Of a stretch of DNA of 64,000 bases, positions 22,691-33,801 are shown piece by piece. The notes under the pieces were generated by a model. The model was given only the letters and a program-made list of their open reading frames with translations, was not told where the DNA came from and searched no databases. Source of the stretch: Angiostrongylus vasorum. Taxonomy: Eukaryota; Nematoda; Chromadorea; Rhabditida; Metastrongylidae. Location: the NCBI GenBank assembly GCA_018806985.1, contig JADANN010000171.1:1-64000 (forward strand), written 5' to 3'. A program made the position numbers and the translations under genes. Each line of letters begins with the position of its first letter. The stretch's first letter is position 1.

Positions 22691-25195
22691 TCCTTCTTAG
22701 CTTGGGAGACCCTCCCGGGGATATGAATCCCCCCGCTGTACATCGCACCCCGACACCAAGCAACACATCCCAGCCACGATGAGACGGTAAACCTTTGGAA
22801 AGCAATAAAGGAGCTGCTCCATAAAAGTAGAGTGAAGTTTGATCTTATTTTTAAACGCTTAACAATTCTGAAAAAGAAATTCTACCTGTGGAATGCTTTT
22901 ATGGGCCGAATTACAACAGTAAAGGGAGAAAGAATCATTGGAACAAGATCGAAAACAACCCTGTATAAAGAAGTGTTGTCAGTATATCAAACAAAAAATC
23001 AAGAAGACCGACATGAGCCAACTAAACGACGGGACCTCTTTGATTCGTGGAGAAATGGTCTCGTCACGAAATGTCAGCGGCGTAGCCGTTGTCGCTCACC
23101 CGTCCATTGTCCATCTCGTCGACTCATACGTGATCCTTTCCCTAGCATAGCGGACCTCCGTCTTCAACTGTCTCAGCATTTCGAGGGACTGAAAAGCTGT
23201 GCCGATTTCCCGCTTCAGTTCCTCAAGCAAGAAGATTGGATCGCATCTCCGTCACTACCAAGGAGTTGCTGGAAAAGAGAAGGAAACTGAATCTTGATCC
23301 TATTTCAACACGTTTGACATGGCTAGTAATAAATGCCAGCCGCAGAAGAGCTTTGCAGGGAGATCTACACCGGTACAAACAGAAGAAACTACTGGAGGCA
23401 GCAGAAAAAAGAAGCCGTCTGAAAAAATGCTGTTGGGACTTCTGTGATTATAAGGTTCCGCTTTCAGCCCTGATCAACGAAGATGGGATCGTCAAAAGTT
23501 CCCGCTATGATATGGAATTAATAGCGGCAACATTCTACACCAACCTTTTCCGTTCCACAATCCCTGTCCCGGACCCTAATATCTCCGCTGGAGAAAAAAC
23601 CACCTGGAATTCTTCCGTCGGAGGTTCGAGTTGCGATAGAAAGCACAAAAAAGAGGCATAGCTCCAGGAACAGATAACGTCACCGCTGATTTCCTCAGTG
23701 CTGGAGGCTGTAATTTACATGTACTTCTCGCAAATCATATGACAGCCTACCTTCAAAAGGAAAGACCCCAGACCAGTGGAGGACGTTGCGCACAGTCATC
23801 CTGCCCAAGAAAGGAGACCGAAGGGATCTTCGTAAGTATCGTCCCATATTCTTGTTGAATGTATTTTACAATCTCTTCACGAACATTATCTTTTCGTGCA
23901 TGTCAAGGACATTGGATGAGGCTCAACCAGTCAAGCAAGCAGAATTTCGGAAAGGATTTTTGCTGTATGGACTACATCCAAACCGTGTCCAGGGTCATCG
24001 AAGTTTGTCGGGAATATCACCTGCCTCTAGTCCTAACCTTTGTCGTCTATGAAAAAGCGTTTGACACTGTCGAAACGAATGCAATCCTATCAGCTCGTTG
24101 ACCAAGGAGTGGACCCGTCCTACATAAGAACTCTGTCGCGACTGTTATCGGAACTGCACTACGAAAAATACAGCTTTTTCCATCGACTTCTTGCCATATC
24201 TATAGGGAAAATGGGGTTCGACAGGGCGGCACAAAAAGCACCGCTCTGCAGTGGATAACGAAGTCACCCGACTGGGATGAGAAAGGCACACGTATTGATG
24301 GGAAATTCCTATCAAATCTTCGTTTTGCCGGCGACATTGTCATCTTCTCAAGAAGTACTAGCGAAGCAGAGATGATGATCAACGAGGTCAACGAAGCGGA
24401 GAAAAAACGATCGGGACTTCACGCAAATCGAAAGAAGACCCAGTTCATGAAAAACCCATGGTGCGAAGGCGAAAAAATTGAATTGGATGGCTCTCTCACT
24501 GCAGACGCCACCTCATACATACACCCTGGGGCGATCAATGAACATGGAGAACAACATGAAGGAGGAACTAAATAGAAGAAGGAGAGCAGCTTGAGCCGCA
24601 TTCGGGCCTCTCTAAGAACCCACCGAAAAACTGAAGGACCCGAAAATCCGTGCTCATCTCTTAGATTCTACAGTCCTCCCAGCCCTCTGTTATATGCTGC
24701 AGAGACGTGGGTTGATACTTCAACTACATCAAGAATGCTCCGCACTACTTACAGAGCGCTTGAGCGATGTCTACTGAAATATAACCGGCACTCTCAATAT
24801 CTAGCCGGAATGCGAAGCTCTGTCCTTCGAAATCTGTCACATCTTCGAGATCCAGGAGAATATACATCGATAGCGAAACATAGATGGGCCGGTCACATAA
24901 TGAGAAGAACGGACGACAGATGGACGAAAAGAACAATAGAGTGGGCTCCAAGAGAATGCAGACGTTCCCAGGACGACCACCTACACGTCGGTGCGGACAT
25001 GTTCGTAAACAAAGTTAATCAGCTGTATCCCGCAGCTGCAGTTGTTTTACAGATCACGGTACGAGACTCGCAAGTGTTACCATGCTCGAACAAGGCCACC
25101 ACCATGGAGTATGGCTGTGGGAGAAAGGAACGAATGCCATATGTGCTAGGGGTCCGCACAACTCGTGAAGACGGGCCGTCCAAGTATCCTATTCG
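22690..25195 (+). pseudogene. RTE-B LINE relic, most complete copy
   Basis: This is a degraded non-LTR retrotransposon. Positions 22,690-22,850 are a 5' region that is the reverse complement of the Rep-3 edge. Coding pieces follow in changing frames: LEKRRKLNLDP (23,265), YKQKKLLEAAEKRSRLKKC (23,375-23,430), FYTNLFRSTIPVP (23,530), a KGDRRDLRKYRPIFLLN RT block (23,815-23,870), RTLDEAQPVKQAEFRKGF (23,905-23,960), LPLVLTFVVYEKAFD (24,020-24,065), the catalytic box as LRFAGDIVIFS (24,318-24,350), KNPWCEGEKIELDGS (24,450), YAAETW (24,690) and AKHRWAGHIMRRTDDRWTKR (24,870-24,930). The catalytic box has FAGD where FADD is expected, so even a repaired frame would lack a key residue. The relic sits at the junction of copies A and B. 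Confidence 0.75.
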
Positions 25196-25814
25196 TCGCT
25201 TCCACTTCTTTTTTGGTGGGAACAAGAACATTTTTATGTTCAGAACTAAAGGAAAGGTAGCTATTATACGGAAAATCCCTGAAATTGAGCCGTTACACGA
25301 AGTGCTACTTTATTTGGAAAATTTGTTTTTCGCCCGACATTGAATGAACTCATTGAATCCTATACTGCAGACATTATGTCTGCAAACTGCTTCATTGGTA
25401 CCACAATTGCTTGAGAGGCTAGAGCGGAAAATCGAAAAAAGTAGGAAATCTCTACATAATTCATTGTTTTTTTTCTTTTTTCGATGAGCTATCAGTCCTT
25501 TTTACAGAGGACAGTCCTCGCTTATATATCACTTTCTGTGCGACTGGTCTCCACCATAAGATTGAATTACTTGCAACGAATAGACGGCCCTTAAGAAGGC
25601 GAAACAGCCGAAACGCCAGCTATTATGTGCTAATAAATTCTATAATACCAACGTCGTGTCTGCTTGTCGAAGAAAAACAGCGAATTATCAATCAATGCCG
25701 AGGTTAATAGAAAGTTGGTCTTGGGAATCTCTGCACAGACACTCGGATGACTTCAACAACCATTTTGAAAGTAAAAGGGAAATCGGGTTCTCATTAAGTA
25801 GCGGCAAAATTATT
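25196..25814. repeat. Start of unit B, with Penelope-like tail
   Basis: Positions 25,240-25,440 match 45,160-45,350 and 59,220-59,310 (TACACGAAGTGCTACTTTATTT), which marks the unit start. Positions 25,560-25,735 look like a Penelope-type 3' region. At 25,590-25,620 the run CTTAAGA, GGC-GAAACA-GCC and GAAACG resembles a hammerhead core with one change. It is followed by a GAGGTTAATAGAAAG motif that also borders the Penelope-like element at 43,180 and 44,700. Confidence 0.5.
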
Positions 25815-26337
25815 TTACTGAACTTTCTTCTTCATTTTTTTTCCACGAATTTTTAGTAGGGCAGTGCTTGCTTACTACTAGTGACAATGATGATGTACAA
25901 TCCTTTAGTTTGGACCAGGGTCACCTAGCCTCAAAACCCAGAATACAACACCTACAGAAGTGTTCGATTCATCTGATTGAAGGCGCTGATAACCACGTTT
26001 TGGAGTTACCAGAAGACTCAGTGCATCATTTCTCGACATTGCGGAGCGGTTCTCGACAGTTAACGTTTTGAGCTGCTCAGATGCAGTAAGAGCACTCAAT
26101 TATTGGCCTGTTAGTCGCCTCATCTTGGGAAATGAACCACGTAGTTCTGGATAACTTCGAAGTTAGTACGAACCAAATGAACATACGTGTAGCTTTGGGG
26201 GTGAACGTAGATGAAAACCGAGAAAATTCAAGAAATTTTCTTTTCAAATAATTCTTCACTTCTGAATTTTTTGAAAATATTTCGAAAAAGGGAAGGTTTC
26301 TGGAAAGCTAACTCCCAGAGTTGTTAAAAAAAAATTT

Positions 26338-26820
26338 ATTTGGCTAACGGTCCAGTGTCTCCCTCTTCTTCAAAGCTGGGTTGAGTTGATCGGAGTCGAC
26401 TGTGCACAGTTTTTACTTCTTGCGATGTGGCTATTCGTGATTGCACCGAGAAGAAACAACCAAAGCATCGCTCGAATGAAGTAATCTCACTTGGCATTGC
26501 TTTTTTGTGTAAAACATGAGTTGGTAATACTGCTTGTTTCTTGATAATCGTTCGTTTTTCTCCGGGTAGTCTGGTTGAAAAATTTTTTTCTCCGATAGTC
26601 CAAAGAAAAACAACAAATATCAACGAGCGATCAGCATCAATAAAAGCCATCCTGTGTAGAAGAGCACTGAAAAGTGAGATTTCTTCATTCGAGCAGTGCT
26701 TCAGTGGATTCCATTCGATGTGGTGACGAAGAGCCACATCGGAAGAAGGATAAACTTTGGACAATCGACCGTAATCACTCTGGCTCTGACGAAGAAGAAA
26801 GCAGAGGACCTTAACCGAAT
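26338..26820. repeat. Palindrome with hammerhead-like motifs in both arms
   Basis: Two arms of roughly 170 bp point outward from a centre near 26,580. The left arm holds TTTGGCTAACGGTCC and CTTCTTCAAAG on the plus strand, which is a hammerhead tail and core on the minus strand (26,338-26,384). The right arm has TGGCT-CTGACGA at 26,781-26,792 with a full core, then a decayed GGACCTTAACC. Both arms share TTCATTCGAGC and AGCCACATCG. Sister palindromes are 1,631-2,022, 29,932-30,322, 50,437-50,832 and 60,085-60,558. Confidence 0.55.
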
Positions 26821-26929
26821 GTGGTCTTTTATCAACCTCGGATCAGCTTTTTCAGTGAAAGATATGTGTACACAAGTCATACTAGGGCTAAGAAAAAGCC
26901 GGTTTTTGAAATAAAGTCTGCGAATATTA

Positions 26930-27145
26930 ACTATTTTTTTACTGCCTACTAGAATTTTCCACAGTAGCGTATTATGTGAGATACAACCACAACAACGCTG
27001 AGATATTTGCAGAATTCAAGACGGCAGTTGTTAGCGGTGAGGATCAAACACACCATTATCCCTTCCGAGGCCAACGCGCTCGCCAGTGAACCAGGTACTT
27101 CTTTTTCGCCGTTCTTTTTGAAGTCAGTGAACTATTTTCTACTCT
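26930..27145 (-). mobile_element. Fold-back family head, shared by B, C and D
   Basis: The start has TTTACTGCCTACTAG, then GAGATATTTGCAGAATTC. A tRNA-like segment follows, in antisense here (AGGATCAAACACACC). The same insertion is at 47,390-47,600 and 60,670-60,900, at the same place in the unit, so it predates the split of B, C and D. The copy at 47,500 keeps a perfect B box GTTCGATTCC on the minus strand. Confidence 0.6.
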
Positions 27146-29931
27146 GCAGTAAAGGCACCAGATGGAAACATGAACAACGCCAAATTCTGTTCTCGCTGGT
27201 AACGCGTTGCCAAAAAAACGACTTGTCAGTATTTCCTCGTCATAACATCTACTTTCACAGAAGGAAGTGAGACGAGAAATGTGAAAAGGGTACCACAATT
27301 TGTTGATGCTTTTATCGTGTACTCGTAAAGAAGGCGCTTCATAACAACGTGTGCTCCCAATTTTCTTTCAAAATAAGTGCAAATATGTGAAGTGGCAGAG
27401 AATGAGAAGTCTTTAATTTCAAACATCATTTTCAATTTGCACCGTGCACTCAGTGCTGAAGCATCCAATGACGTTTTCGTTGTTCCGTGTTTATTGACAC
27501 TAAGTACTCGGGTCTTTGTTTCCTCAATCGTGATTATGACACATTCTAATAATAATGAAAACTATGGAGTCATTGTAGACGTGGGAGACTTCGTTTGTTA
27601 CAACGACCACTTTTTTCACGCTAACGGAATCGTTCGCTTGCACGAGTTAGTTCAATTAATTCCGGCCTAACTGGTTTTTTTTTTTATTTTACAGGCATAT
27701 GAATTGTTGTGGAATCCTGTCAAATAAAGAGCTACCCAAGAGTTCTGTTGCAAATGATCCAGCTGAGATCAGAAGCGCTTGGACATAATAGGGTGCAACG
27801 TTGAACTTGCTGACTGGCCGACTATCTTGGAAAAGATGATCATTAAATTCAACAAAGGCACCTCTTGCCATCCACGTTACACCTCTTAATCACAGTTGGA
27901 CCACCAGTAACACTCCCAAGTCACGATCATGCAAGAAGACGTCAGAAATTGATTTTATTTATCACTAAGGGATTTCGTCAGAATGATGTTCCTGAAGGCG
28001 GAGACACATATACAGAGTGCAACTATGAACGGAGCGACGGTAACACAGTAGATTCCTCAGCGGCGCGTACACTAGGGAGAATTGAAGGTGTGGCCTAACG
28101 TCACAGATACCTTTTGTCCACCTCTTCTTCTCATATTGGAAACGAACATGCTATTTGCAAATAATCTTTACAGGAAATTGAGGAGCGAGAACTGCAATTA
28201 AATGACTTTTCCATGAGAATGCAAAAGTTGTGTCAACTAACTACTGTACTCCTCGTCATATTTCGTCGCTTTGTCACTTCCTTGTGTAAAAGCAGATTTT
28301 CTCATGAACAGCGCTGAAAGATCGTTTTATAAATCAGACACTGGTAGTAAAAATAAAACATTCTTCAGCAAAATTCTCGATTATTAAGCTGACAAGAAGA
28401 GAGTATAAACAATCTCGGCTCCTTCGGCATCTTTGCTTAAAAAATAGCATTTTTTGTTCTTTTGGTTTCTACACAACGCCCTTATGGGATAGTCGAGCTA
28501 TGCTACAAATTTCGCCATTTTCATATAGTAATATCGTTTTAGCACGTCAAACTGACAAACCTCTTGTATCAACTGCAGTAAAACACCGACTGAATATTCA
28601 CAAGAAAAAACCACCAGAATTAGCTTTCAAAATGCCACATTTAAGGATGGAATGCGATTGGTGTCGTTCGTTTTTCCGGTCTACCTTTTCGACGCAAGAG
28701 GCTTCCATCCCTTTACAGTTATTAACAATGCATAGCTAACTAAGTGGAAATACTCGAAACGAGGCGATGTTTCACATATTGACGTGACCCCCAAGCAGCA
28801 AAGTGCTTCTCGTTGAAACGCCGTCCTGAAAAATGATGCATCCAGTGCTTAGTTAGCTTTCACCGTAACGTCGCTGTACGGTTGTGTTCAACTAGACTAT
28901 CGGAATGCACCGTTTTCCACACTTTTCAAATGTGATCTACCAAATAGTTTGCAATGCAACAGCAATAGAAAGTCTTGCCGACATGCGCTTTTACACCTTA
29001 AACCGAAGTAGTTTGTTTGATAAACAATGGTTGTCGTCGTGTGAAATGAAACTTGAAAACGGGAAGAAAAAGTTCCGTCAGAAAACTTGTTTGTTACTTC
29101 GAGGATAAAAGATAATCTTCAAGTTTCGCTCGCTTCGATGAAAGTGAACAGGTCTGTATTTTTTGATAAGAGTAACATTAGCTAACCATAGATGAACGAC
29201 AGCCACAAAAACATGCTGAGTTTTGCCACGCTGCAAGTTTTCTCTCTATAGGACTTCTTAATCGGAAATGAGATGTGTACCTCCTTTTTCAGTATGATAA
29301 ATCGTGGTACCTGATGAAGTCTTAAAGTTAATAGCAGTTTAATAAATGGTGACATCCAAGACCATAACTATGCAAGAAATTGCTAAAATTTGTGTTAGTG
29401 CCCATAATTAGATTTCATCCTAATCGCAAATGAGAAGACAATGACAGTCTACAAGATGTCGAAAAGCACGCAGAGTCCGACACGCCATTGGAAGTTTGTG
29501 AGGTGACTGCACAGTAGAAATTAAACCAGAAATTTGCAGTTTAAGACTTCCGCTTCCCTAACTCTACTACGTCACATATTTGCACTTATTCTGACAGGGA
29601 AATGAAAGCACATTCGGTCATGAAATGCCTATTATATGAGAAATGCAATAAGAGCGTCATCGAACTACGCACTCTTATTCACACTACCCTGCTCACTTCC
29701 TTATATCGAAGCAGGTGTTATGACAGAACGCTGACAAATCATTTCACTGGCCAAATGTAGGCAGCATAAATGTAATTCTTTGTTAGTCACGTTTTCATCA
29801 GAGTGTCCATTACGTAAGAGAATTGATGCAAAGGCTTTAATTCAAAAACTGGGTTTTGTTTCTATGTCGGTTCGACTACTCAGCATACGTTTCCTCATTT
29901 AAGAGCCAACATGATTTCGACGAAAGTTTTA

Positions 29932-30322
29932 TTACGCTAAAGTTTCGGCGTTTTCGTCTTCTTCAGAACACAGTTCATACGTGTCTATTGTCCACAGTTG
30001 TTGGCTCTTCCGATGTGGGTCTTCGCGTTGGATCCAGTAGTTAATCGCAAAAGTTTATTTTCCTATGGGATATTAGAAAAAAATAACCAACAGTCACACT
30101 GCCCAGAGAAGAACGAATATTATCATAGGACAATCAGTATCAACAACAACCATCCTGTGTAAAAAGGCAGCACCCAGTGACGTTGCATCATTCGAGTGAT
30201 GTTCCACTGAATTCGAAGCGATGCGGTCACGAAGAGCCACGTCGGAAGAAGGAAAATTTGAGACAATCGACATGGATCCACATGGCTCTGAATAAACAGA
30301 AAGTGCTGAAGCCTTAGCAGAA
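29932..30322. repeat. Right-arm palindrome with hammerhead-like ends, copy B
   Basis: On the minus strand, 29,932-29,972 reads CTGAAGA, a stem-II stretch GACGAAAACGCC, then GAAAC and TTTAGCG. On the plus strand, 30,281-30,322 reads GGCT-CTGAATA and then TTAGCAG. The centre (TATCATAGGACAATCAG) separates the two halves. The layout is the same as in copies A and C. Confidence 0.45.
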
Positions 30323-30565
30323 CAAAGTGTTTTATATTAACCAAATGCTAGCTTTTTCAGAAGCCTCACCCTTTTTCGAAATATTCTCAAAATTCCGAAG
30401 GAGAAAAATCTTAAAGCGTGCGATGGACTTCTGCAGGTGTTCTACTTTGAATCTCGGGGTTAGGTGATCCAGGACCAAGTAAAAGATTGTATATCATCCC
30501 TTATATAACAAGTAAGCATGCTGCTTGGTGACTAAAGTTTCGTCACAAAAAATGAAAGGAAATAA

Positions 30566-31607
30566 TAATGAAACGATCAGAATCGGAAATTATGTGATAA
30601 CGATAAAACGATGACAAAAAATGTGATAACGAATAGAATGACTTATCGGGTTGTTAAAACATTCTTTGACTATATTGTGACATAAAAGAGCAAATGAGAG
30701 TACTGTAACCCATAGCGCTTTATGTCCAGCATTCTTGAAAGGACACTGTGTTCTTAAAATTTCGCCGTCATGAAGAGCTTACAACAATTCCCTTTATTTA
30801 AGTACTCCCACAGATATTGTTAGTTGTAAGGAGCTGTGCTGTTCCTTCGTGCCACCTTGATGAGCAGCATGGAAGTTCTTCGCAATATAAATAAATTTAT
30901 CAACATTTTAGAGCACATTCTTACGAATAACAAAGCTATATAGGTTTGCAAAACTCTGTCTCTACAGATGAATCCCCTGCCAAGAGGTAGCGTGAAGTGT
31001 AACATTACTGTTCAAAACCTTCTTAATTTGATTGGTTCTGACTCGACAAGCCCAAAGTGATTAGATACGTCCAACTACAGATTTTTTCTCTATGTTTCTG
31101 GCTGCAAATGAAACTTTTGTCGCGCCCAAAGTCGTCCACACCTTGGACCTTCCAAACAGTGCAGAGGAACACTTAGGGGAGAATCCGCAAAGCTGTATAA
31201 AGAAGGTTATTCGATTTCTTCTAGACTTGTTATCAGCGTATATCGCAAAACCTCAGTTCCAGAAACAGCCACTTGCATATTTTCAAACGATGATAGTCAG
31301 TGATAATTTACAGAGTGTGTTTAGTTTCCGCCTTCTTTACAGTACCCAAAAAGGACGTTGACATTCAGTCGCTTGTGATCGAGTCTCGAAAGCAGCATTG
31401 TTTTCATCTGTCTTCCTTACGATTTAATAGCTTCGCTTGGGATTTTAATTCAGCGCTATGAGAAACGATATTTAACACCCCGTAAGAGAATATCGAATGG
31501 TGCTGACACGTAATTCTTTCAGTCTTTTCTAATTGCTCTTAACAAGCAAACTCTTTTCAGCTCTCTTCTTCCAAGAATTGCTAACGTTTTAGGACTTTAG
31601 CTAAAGC
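30566..31607 (+). promoter_or_regulatory. Upstream region of the intact gene
   Basis: This 1-kb stretch probably carries the promoter. It is collinear with 2,280-3,318 in copy A. Just before the start codon, ACTTTAG ends at 31,600, seven bases upstream of ATG, and an earlier TTTTAG ends at 31,592. Either could be a spliced-leader trans-splicing acceptor, which is common in nematodes, but this is inference. Copy A keeps the same ACTTTAG; copy C has changed it to ACTTCAA. Confidence 0.4.
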
Positions 31608-33764
31608 ATGACGGGTTCAAATACTCCAGTGGACCTGGCATTTCTGATGTGTCTACTCTTCGCGGTCTCACCGGCGTTGGGATGTGGACAACTGCCATCT
31701 GGTCAAGGTAACGAGTAAAATAAATGCTGTTTCCCAGGAACCAACCTTCAAAAATGCAGCCATGAATAGAAACTTGTGTAATTTTTTACAATTTACCATT
31801 GTTCGTGAAAAATACTCACCTCGTCATCGGTCTCTACTAAATGTGTCACGTTCGAAAACTAAAAACGTTTGAAATTTTTAATCCTCTCAAGAAAGCCTCA
31901 TTGGGCGAAGGTGTTGATAAATGATGCACTCGCGTTAACATTTAGGGCGGGCTTATCGCTCCTGCTATTTTTCAATAGGGCTTGCAATCCATCAATTCTT
32001 AAAGGAAACCGTGGATTGTCTTCGCCATCAAGAATCCGTAATGCCAACCTCCACTGCCAAACGAAATGAGAAGCTTAGCTTCTTTCATCCGTGTACTTTC
32101 TCTCACTGTTTATTAATTTGTCTCCTATAAGGAATGCAGCGCTTTTCTAAGTAGCGGAATGAGTGAACAAATGTGAGAAAAATAAAAAGAAAATATGTAA
32201 CTGCCTCTAAAAATAATGCCGCTATTTTGGTCCCATACAGCAGACATAGAAGTAGTTTCGCAACAGCGATGCTGTCTAAACACCACTAATCACTCCAGTA
32301 AATAAACAGAACCATTAGTTAAAATGAAGAACCGCAAAACGCCAATCTGAACCAAGCACTGAAATTTTTTTCCATTTTACAGCAAGGAATGTTAGCTTTA
32401 CCGTCAATGGGTTTACCCTGCCAGTTAGAATGATTTGGACGAGTCAAAATAATATTGCGTCCCAGCTTCCAGGAATTTTAAGAAGCGGCATGGCAGTTCG
32501 GTCCTTCGTACAACGTCTGCTGATGCAGGCAGTGAGTTTTATAGAAAGGAAAGAAGTTATGTTGCTGTTGCAGCACTTCCTTCGTCTTCCTTGGTACAGC
32601 TAATGCAAATCACTTCAATTTCCAAGTGGGCATCTTTAGGTGATTGATGTACTGGAGGAACAAGGTCGTCGTGCTGGCCTCTTTCCTGATGTGATATCTG
32701 CCATTTTGGCCCAGCTTACTGTACAAACCACTTACGCTCCACTTCAGTGCGACAATGTGCTCGTCAATCCAGCTATGAGAGATGAAATTGAGGGTTAGTG
32801 TTTAATCCTGCCTGTTAGTTTCAAACCACCGGAGCATGCGCTGAAGAAGTTTACGACAGCTAAACATGCGCAACAGCAAATTTCCACGGCTTTAAGAGAG
32901 TTTTCTATTCAATCATCTTGACAAATTTGCATGAAGTGAGTATTGAAAGAGGCTTAGAAATAACGTGAAGTACTAGCGCAGTCTCCAGCTGATCATTTCC
33001 ACTGCGTAGAGCACATGGATTCCTTAGAGTTAATTCCTAACAGGAATTGCTCACGTTATACAAGACTTCGGACAGCTTCATGATAAAACCTAGGCTAAGA
33101 TTCCTTTAAACCCTTCACAAAACGCTGTTTGTTAGTTATCCAGGAAAAGCCAGTCAAAATGGAAGATTTATTATAGTAATGAGAGTACTTTGTCACAAAC
33201 TCAAATGCGAAACAGTCCAACCTTGGCGGGAGTTTAAGCTTTGACTCTTTGTAAGCAGACACATACTTCTTTGTGGCTTCTTATTATTGTTTTTTATTAT
33301 TGTTTTTATTTCTTACTCATGCATAGCTGTTTCGGAAAGATTCCATTGCATTCACAGAACACAGAGAACTGCAAGGTCACGCCTAATTTGAAAAATGCAT
33401 ACAGTCAGAGAATCCACTTGAAGCTTTTTCATCTGTCCAGTGCTTCATTACGAAGAGACAGTCACCTGAGGAATTCGTTACAGTTATGATGAACGGAAAC
33501 TGCATTATTATCGGTAATACAGTGACAAGTTTATGCAACGCAATGATGGGCGAAATGTGTATGTTCATGAGCCCATTTACGAATATTGTGGCTGTGCCAG
33601 CAGAACACTTGACCATTTCTGGAACTGTCTCGACTACTAATGTCATCATGGCAAATTGGTCGATCCAAATGTGGCAGGGCGTTATGAACAGGGTGGCTGG
33701 TGCCTTGAGAACTGGACCATTCGGATCAAACTTCGCTGGAGTTTCTGTCACTGTAAGAGGTTGA
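31608..33764 (+). CDS. Small secreted nematode protein, intact copy B
   Basis: Four exons join into 227 codons plus stop: 31,608-31,707, 32,383-32,531, 32,640-32,793 and 33,484-33,764. All introns are GT-AG (donors GTAACG, GTGAGT, GTTAGT; acceptors TTACAG, TTTAG, TTACAG) and the phases agree. Residues 1-25 form a signal peptide (basic-free start, LAFLMCLLFAV core, cleavage likely after ALG), so the product is secreted or luminal. The mature part begins CGQLPSG and has five cysteines (26, 120, 141, 152, 160), two possible N-glycosylation sites (N36, N192) and a C-terminal WSIQMWQGV stretch. I see no transmembrane helix beyond the signal. I recognise no named domain. It resembles uncharacterised secreted nematode proteins in general form, and its role is unknown. 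Copies A and C are broken paralogues that keep the same exon plan, which supports the model. No transcript evidence is available here. Confidence 0.8.
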
Positions 33765-33795
33765 AAAATGAAGTGTATCAAACAGGCTTCTGTCG

Positions 33796-33801
33796 AATAA
33801 A
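33796..33801 (+). other. Poly(A) signal of the intact gene
   Basis: AATAAA lies 31 bases after the TGA, in the context GTCGAATAAAGCATT, identical to that after pseudogene copy A. The position is normal for a nematode 3' UTR. Confidence 0.65.

Larger units (their letters stand above)
25815..30565. repeat. Large inverted repeat of copy B
   Basis: The outer arms pair across nearly 5 kb. Positions 25,815-26,280 match the reverse complement of 30,370-30,565 (TTAGGTGATCCAGGACC near 30,460 faces CAGGGTCACCTAGCC near 25,918). Positions 26,338-26,820 face 29,932-30,322. Positions 27,200-27,560 face 29,390-29,760 (AAATATGTGAAGTGGC opposite its inverse at 29,570). The centre, about 27,600-29,380, is not simply symmetric. 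Copies C (45,480-51,060) and D (59,490 onward) keep the same plan. The arms have drifted, so this is an old structure. Confidence 0.65.

Noticed and set aside
24591..25343. A 250-residue frame as an active reverse-transcriptase gene
   Set aside because: It is only the C-terminal part of RTE-B, read without its catalytic core, and the upstream catalytic box is FAGD. It runs on into unit DNA past about 25,195.
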